Part shown: one piece after another, positions 61,888 through 64,000 of the stretch
Position numbering within the stretch: position 1 is the stretch's first letter
Layout of the letters: each line of letters starts with the position of its first letter
NCBI RefSeq assembly: GCF_900637905.1
Contig: NZ_LR134472.1
Location: 1,550,001-1,614,000 of the forward strand
Direction of reading: 5' to 3'
Length of the DNA stretch: 64,000 nt
Source of the DNA: Parvimonas micra
GTDB taxonomy: Bacteria; Bacillota; Clostridia; Tissierellales; Peptoniphilaceae
Program-made: the position numbers and the translations under genes
The notes under the pieces: generated by a model
The model's database searches: none
Seen by the model: only the letters and a program-made list of their open reading frames with translations
Told to the model about the DNA's origin: nothing

Positions 61888-62928
61888 ATGGGATGTCCTC
61901 ACGATTGCATCTTTTGCAATCAGAGAAAGATAACAAATTTTGTTGATGTTCTTGATGAAGTTGATATACGAAGAAATATTGAGCAGTATATTTCATATTT
62001 TAAGAATAAAACTATTCCTATAGAAATTGCATTTTATGGAGGTAGTTTTACTGGGTTAGATAAGAATTTAATGATTAGTTATCTTGACATAGCTAAGGAA
62101 TATATAGATAAAGGATTTGTGAGCTCTATAAGATTATCAACCAGACCTGATTACATAAATCATGAAATTTTAGATATTTTAAAAAAATATGAAGTTAAAA
62201 CTATAGAATTAGGCGTTCAGTCTATCACTAAAAGTACTTTAGATTTAAATAACAGAGGACATGATGTAGAATGTATATATAAATCATCTACACTTATAAA
62301 AAAATATGATATTAAATTGGGATTACAAATGATGGTTGGACTTTATGGGGACACTTTTGATATGGTAATTAATACTGCTTTTGAATTGTGTAAAATTGAT
62401 CCGGATTTTGTTAGAATTTATCCTACGCTTATTATAAGAGATACAGAATTGGAAAGACTTTATTATTTTAAAAAATATATACCAATGAGTCTTGAAGATT
62501 CTATTTATTTGTGTAAATATATTTACATAATATTTAAATATTACGATATACCTATAATAAGATTAGGATTACAGAGTAGTGATAACATTTCTGAAGATGG
62601 AGATATAGTTGCCGGACCATATCATCCTGCATTTAGAGAACTTGTTGAAAGTTCGGTTTATAGAGATTTTATAGAGTATTATATGTGTTTTTTTGATATT
62701 AAAGATGATATTACTATTAAATGTAACAATTCAGAAGTTTCAAAAATTGTTGGAAATAAAAGATCAAATTTAAAATATTTTAAAGAAAAATATAATATTA
62801 ATATAAAAATAAAAACTCTTACTTTAGAGAAAAATATTTTAAAATTTAATGAAAATATAGTTTATATGAATGATTTTATAGATTATTATTTTAATAAAAA
62901 TATTTTAAGGAGAATTGATGAGACTTAA
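61888..62928 (+). CDS. Radical SAM protein (Elp3-like), start codon uncertain
   Basis: At least 346 residues. The iron-sulfur motif C-x3-C-x2-C is CPHDCIFC, directly at the first ATG, followed by NQRKIT, FYGGSFTG, RLSTRPDYIN and IELGVQS, all typical of the Elp3-like group found between rnc and smc in clostridia. Starting at ATG 61888 puts the first cysteine at residue 3 and loses barrel strand 1. The in-frame upstream codons read NIIPIFVPH, the normal family beginning, but no ATG, GTG or TTG occurs back to a TAA at 61846. ATA 61864 or ATT 61867 may be the true start. Substrate unknown; tRNA modification is possible. It overlaps smc by 11 bases. Confidence 0.85.
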   Translation: MGCPHDCIFCNQRKITNFVDVLDEVDIRRNIEQYISYFKNKTIPIEIAFYGGSFTGLDKNLMISYLDIAKEYIDKGFVSSIRLSTRPDYINHEILDILKKYEVKTIELGVQSITKSTLDLNNRGHDVECIYKSSTLIKKYDIKLGLQMMVGLYGDTFDMVINTAFELCKIDPDFVRIYPTLIIRDTELERLYYFKKYIPMSLEDSIYLCKYIYIIFKYYDIPIIRLGLQSSDNISEDGDIVAGPYHPAFRELVESSVYRDFIEYYMCFFDIKDDITIKCNNSEVSKIVGNKRSNLKYFKEKYNINIKIKTLTLEKNILKFNENIVYMNDFIDYYFNKNILRRIDET

Positions 62929-64000
62929 GAGCATTGAAATAAATGGTTTTAAATCATTTGCTGATAAGATAAAATTAGATTTTGAGACTAATATCACAGC
63001 GATAATAGGACCAAATGGAAGTGGGAAAAGTAATGTTGCCGATGCTGTTAGATGGGTTTTAGGAGAACAAAGCGCTAAGACCTTAAGAGGTAGCAAAATG
63101 GAAGATGTTATTTTTTCCGGAACAGATAACAAAATTAAAAAAAATTATTCAACTGTTAGTATAACTTTTGATAATTCAGATAATGTAATACCTATTGATT
63201 TTAAAGAAGTAACTATTTCAAGAAAATTATATAGAACTGGTGAAAGTGATTATTTTATAAACAAATCCAATGTAAGATTGAAAGAAGTTAGAGAATTATT
63301 TTTAGATACTGGTGTAGGAAGAGAAGGTTATTCAATAATCGGTCAAGGTAGAATTGAAGAAATTATAAATGGAAAGTCAGAGGATAGAAGAGCCATTTTT
63401 GAAGAGGCTTCAGGTATTTCAAAAATTAAATACCAGAAAAACGAATCACAAAAGAAGTTATTCAAAGCTAAAGATAATTTAACAAGATTAAGAGATATAA
63501 TTATTCAAAATGAAAATAGATATGGCTTTTTAAAAGGACAATCTACTAAGGCTAAAAAAGGTATTGCCCTATTAGAGGATATTGAAAAAGCTGAATTTTC
63601 TATTTCATATAAAGATTATAATAATTTAAACAGTAATTTTAATAAATATTCAGAAAATTTAGAAATCAATAAAGAAGAATTATTTGATATAAATAAAGAA
63701 TTTGAAAATGTAAAATTAAAAATTTCACCATTAAAAGAGGAACTCAATAATATAACTAATGTAATTGAAAAAGACTCTGCTGAATTGGATAGAATAAATA
63801 AGAAAAAGAATGATATTACTAATAAAAAAAATGTTTTAATTGAAAGAAATAAGTTTATAAGATTAAATAATGAACAATCCTTAAAATTAAAACAGGAATA
63901 TATTGATAATTTAGAAAAAATTAATCTTGAAATATCAGAACAGGAAAAAAAAATTTCTGAAAAAAATTCGATTTTAAAAAACTATATTGATGACAAAAAT
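62918..64000 (+). CDS. smc: Chromosome segregation ATPase SMC (3' end outside window)
   Basis: The first 361 codons of SMC. MRLKSIEINGFKSFADKIKLDF opens the ATPase head, Walker A is IIGPNGSGKSN (residues 28-38), and the Q-loop and SIIGQGRIEEIINGKSEDRRAIFEEASGISKIK follow. From about residue 165 it enters the first long coiled coil. SMC condenses and separates chromosomes with ScpA and ScpB. AAGGAGA lies upstream of ATG 62918, which sits within the end of the radical SAM gene. The frame runs off the right edge, so hinge and C-terminal head are not seen. Confidence 0.96.
   Translation, partial: MRLKSIEINGFKSFADKIKLDFETNITAIIGPNGSGKSNVADAVRWVLGEQSAKTLRGSKMEDVIFSGTDNKIKKNYSTVSITFDNSDNVIPIDFKEVTISRKLYRTGESDYFINKSNVRLKEVRELFLDTGVGREGYSIIGQGRIEEIINGKSEDRRAIFEEASGISKIKYQKNESQKKLFKAKDNLTRLRDIIIQNENRYGFLKGQSTKAKKGIALLEDIEKAEFSISYKDYNNLNSNFNKYSENLEINKEELFDINKEFENVKLKISPLKEELNNITNVIEKDSAELDRINKKKNDITNKKNVLIERNKFIRLNNEQSLKLKQEYIDNLEKINLEISEQEKKISEKNSILKNYIDDKN

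Noticed and set aside
1-64000. tRNA, rRNA, CRISPR arrays and transposase genes
   Set aside because: I looked for T-loop motifs, regular spaced repeats and DDE or HUH transposase motifs by eye and saw none that I can support.

Overview
The window is AT-rich, low-GC Gram-positive (Firmicutes) chromosome. Nearly all genes lie on the + strand, with strong GGAGG ribosome binding sites and sigma-A promoters. The gene content (sortase, T-box-controlled valS, radC-mreBCD-mrdA, rnc - radical SAM - smc, no outer-membrane genes) and the protein sequences suggest an anaerobic coccus of the Peptoniphilaceae/Tissierellia type, such as Parvimonas. That genus-level guess is inference. I saw no rRNA, tRNA or CRISPR array.

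Layout. 1-8 kb: a sortase cut by the left edge, ahpC, a T-box leader with valS, hpt, a methyltransferase, a DUF819 membrane protein and an OsmC-like protein. 8-16 kb: a secreted C-terminally anchored protein, an odd trio (cytosolic binding-protein-like protein with a DUF1858-like domain, HypB/UreG-like GTPase, orphan ABC ATPase), a tandem pair of four-helix membrane proteins, and a U32 hydroxylase-type protein. 16-26 kb: NusG-II/Gx transporter pair, radC, the cell-shape genes mreBCD with a giant class B penicillin-binding protein, a BMP lipoprotein, and guaA.

26.3-39.9 kb is an integrated accessory island in the 3' end of guaA. The main unit (about 26298-38013) is an integrative and mobilizable element. 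It has a repressor and divergent operator, xis, a tyrosine integrase, paired 11-bp-period arm repeats at both ends, a primase and a RepA-like ATPase followed by an inverted iteron array, and oriT-like hairpins with MobC and relaxase. Its cargo is a HaeIII-type restriction-modification operon with its own small regulator, followed by two unrecognised genes (NdpA-like protein plus three-helix membrane protein). It has no type IV secretion genes, so transfer would need a helper. A second unit (38000-39902), bounded by another guaA-type att copy, holds one AAA/OLD-like ATPase with a possible HEPN-like tail. The island therefore looks like stepwise accretion of defence cargo at one attachment site.

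39.9-49.3 kb: a GNAT acetyltransferase, a two-component system whose response regulator appears to start at ATA, a carbohydrate-binding-type surface protein with an 11-bp-period direct repeat in its promoter and a premature stop, a Mg-type P-ATPase, a CPBP protease and an M29 aminopeptidase. 49.4-64 kb: five pseudopilin-type genes, dut, ftsK, pgsA, recA, a two-gene unit coding a DUF1015 protein and a nucleotidyltransferase-aminotransferase fusion, then plsX-acpP-rnc-radical SAM-smc, with smc cut by the right edge.

The best candidates for something undescribed are the two-gene module beside the HaeIII-type system (35344-37829), the att-bounded ATPase (38203-39738), and the cytosolic binding-protein/GTPase/ABC trio (9440-12367).
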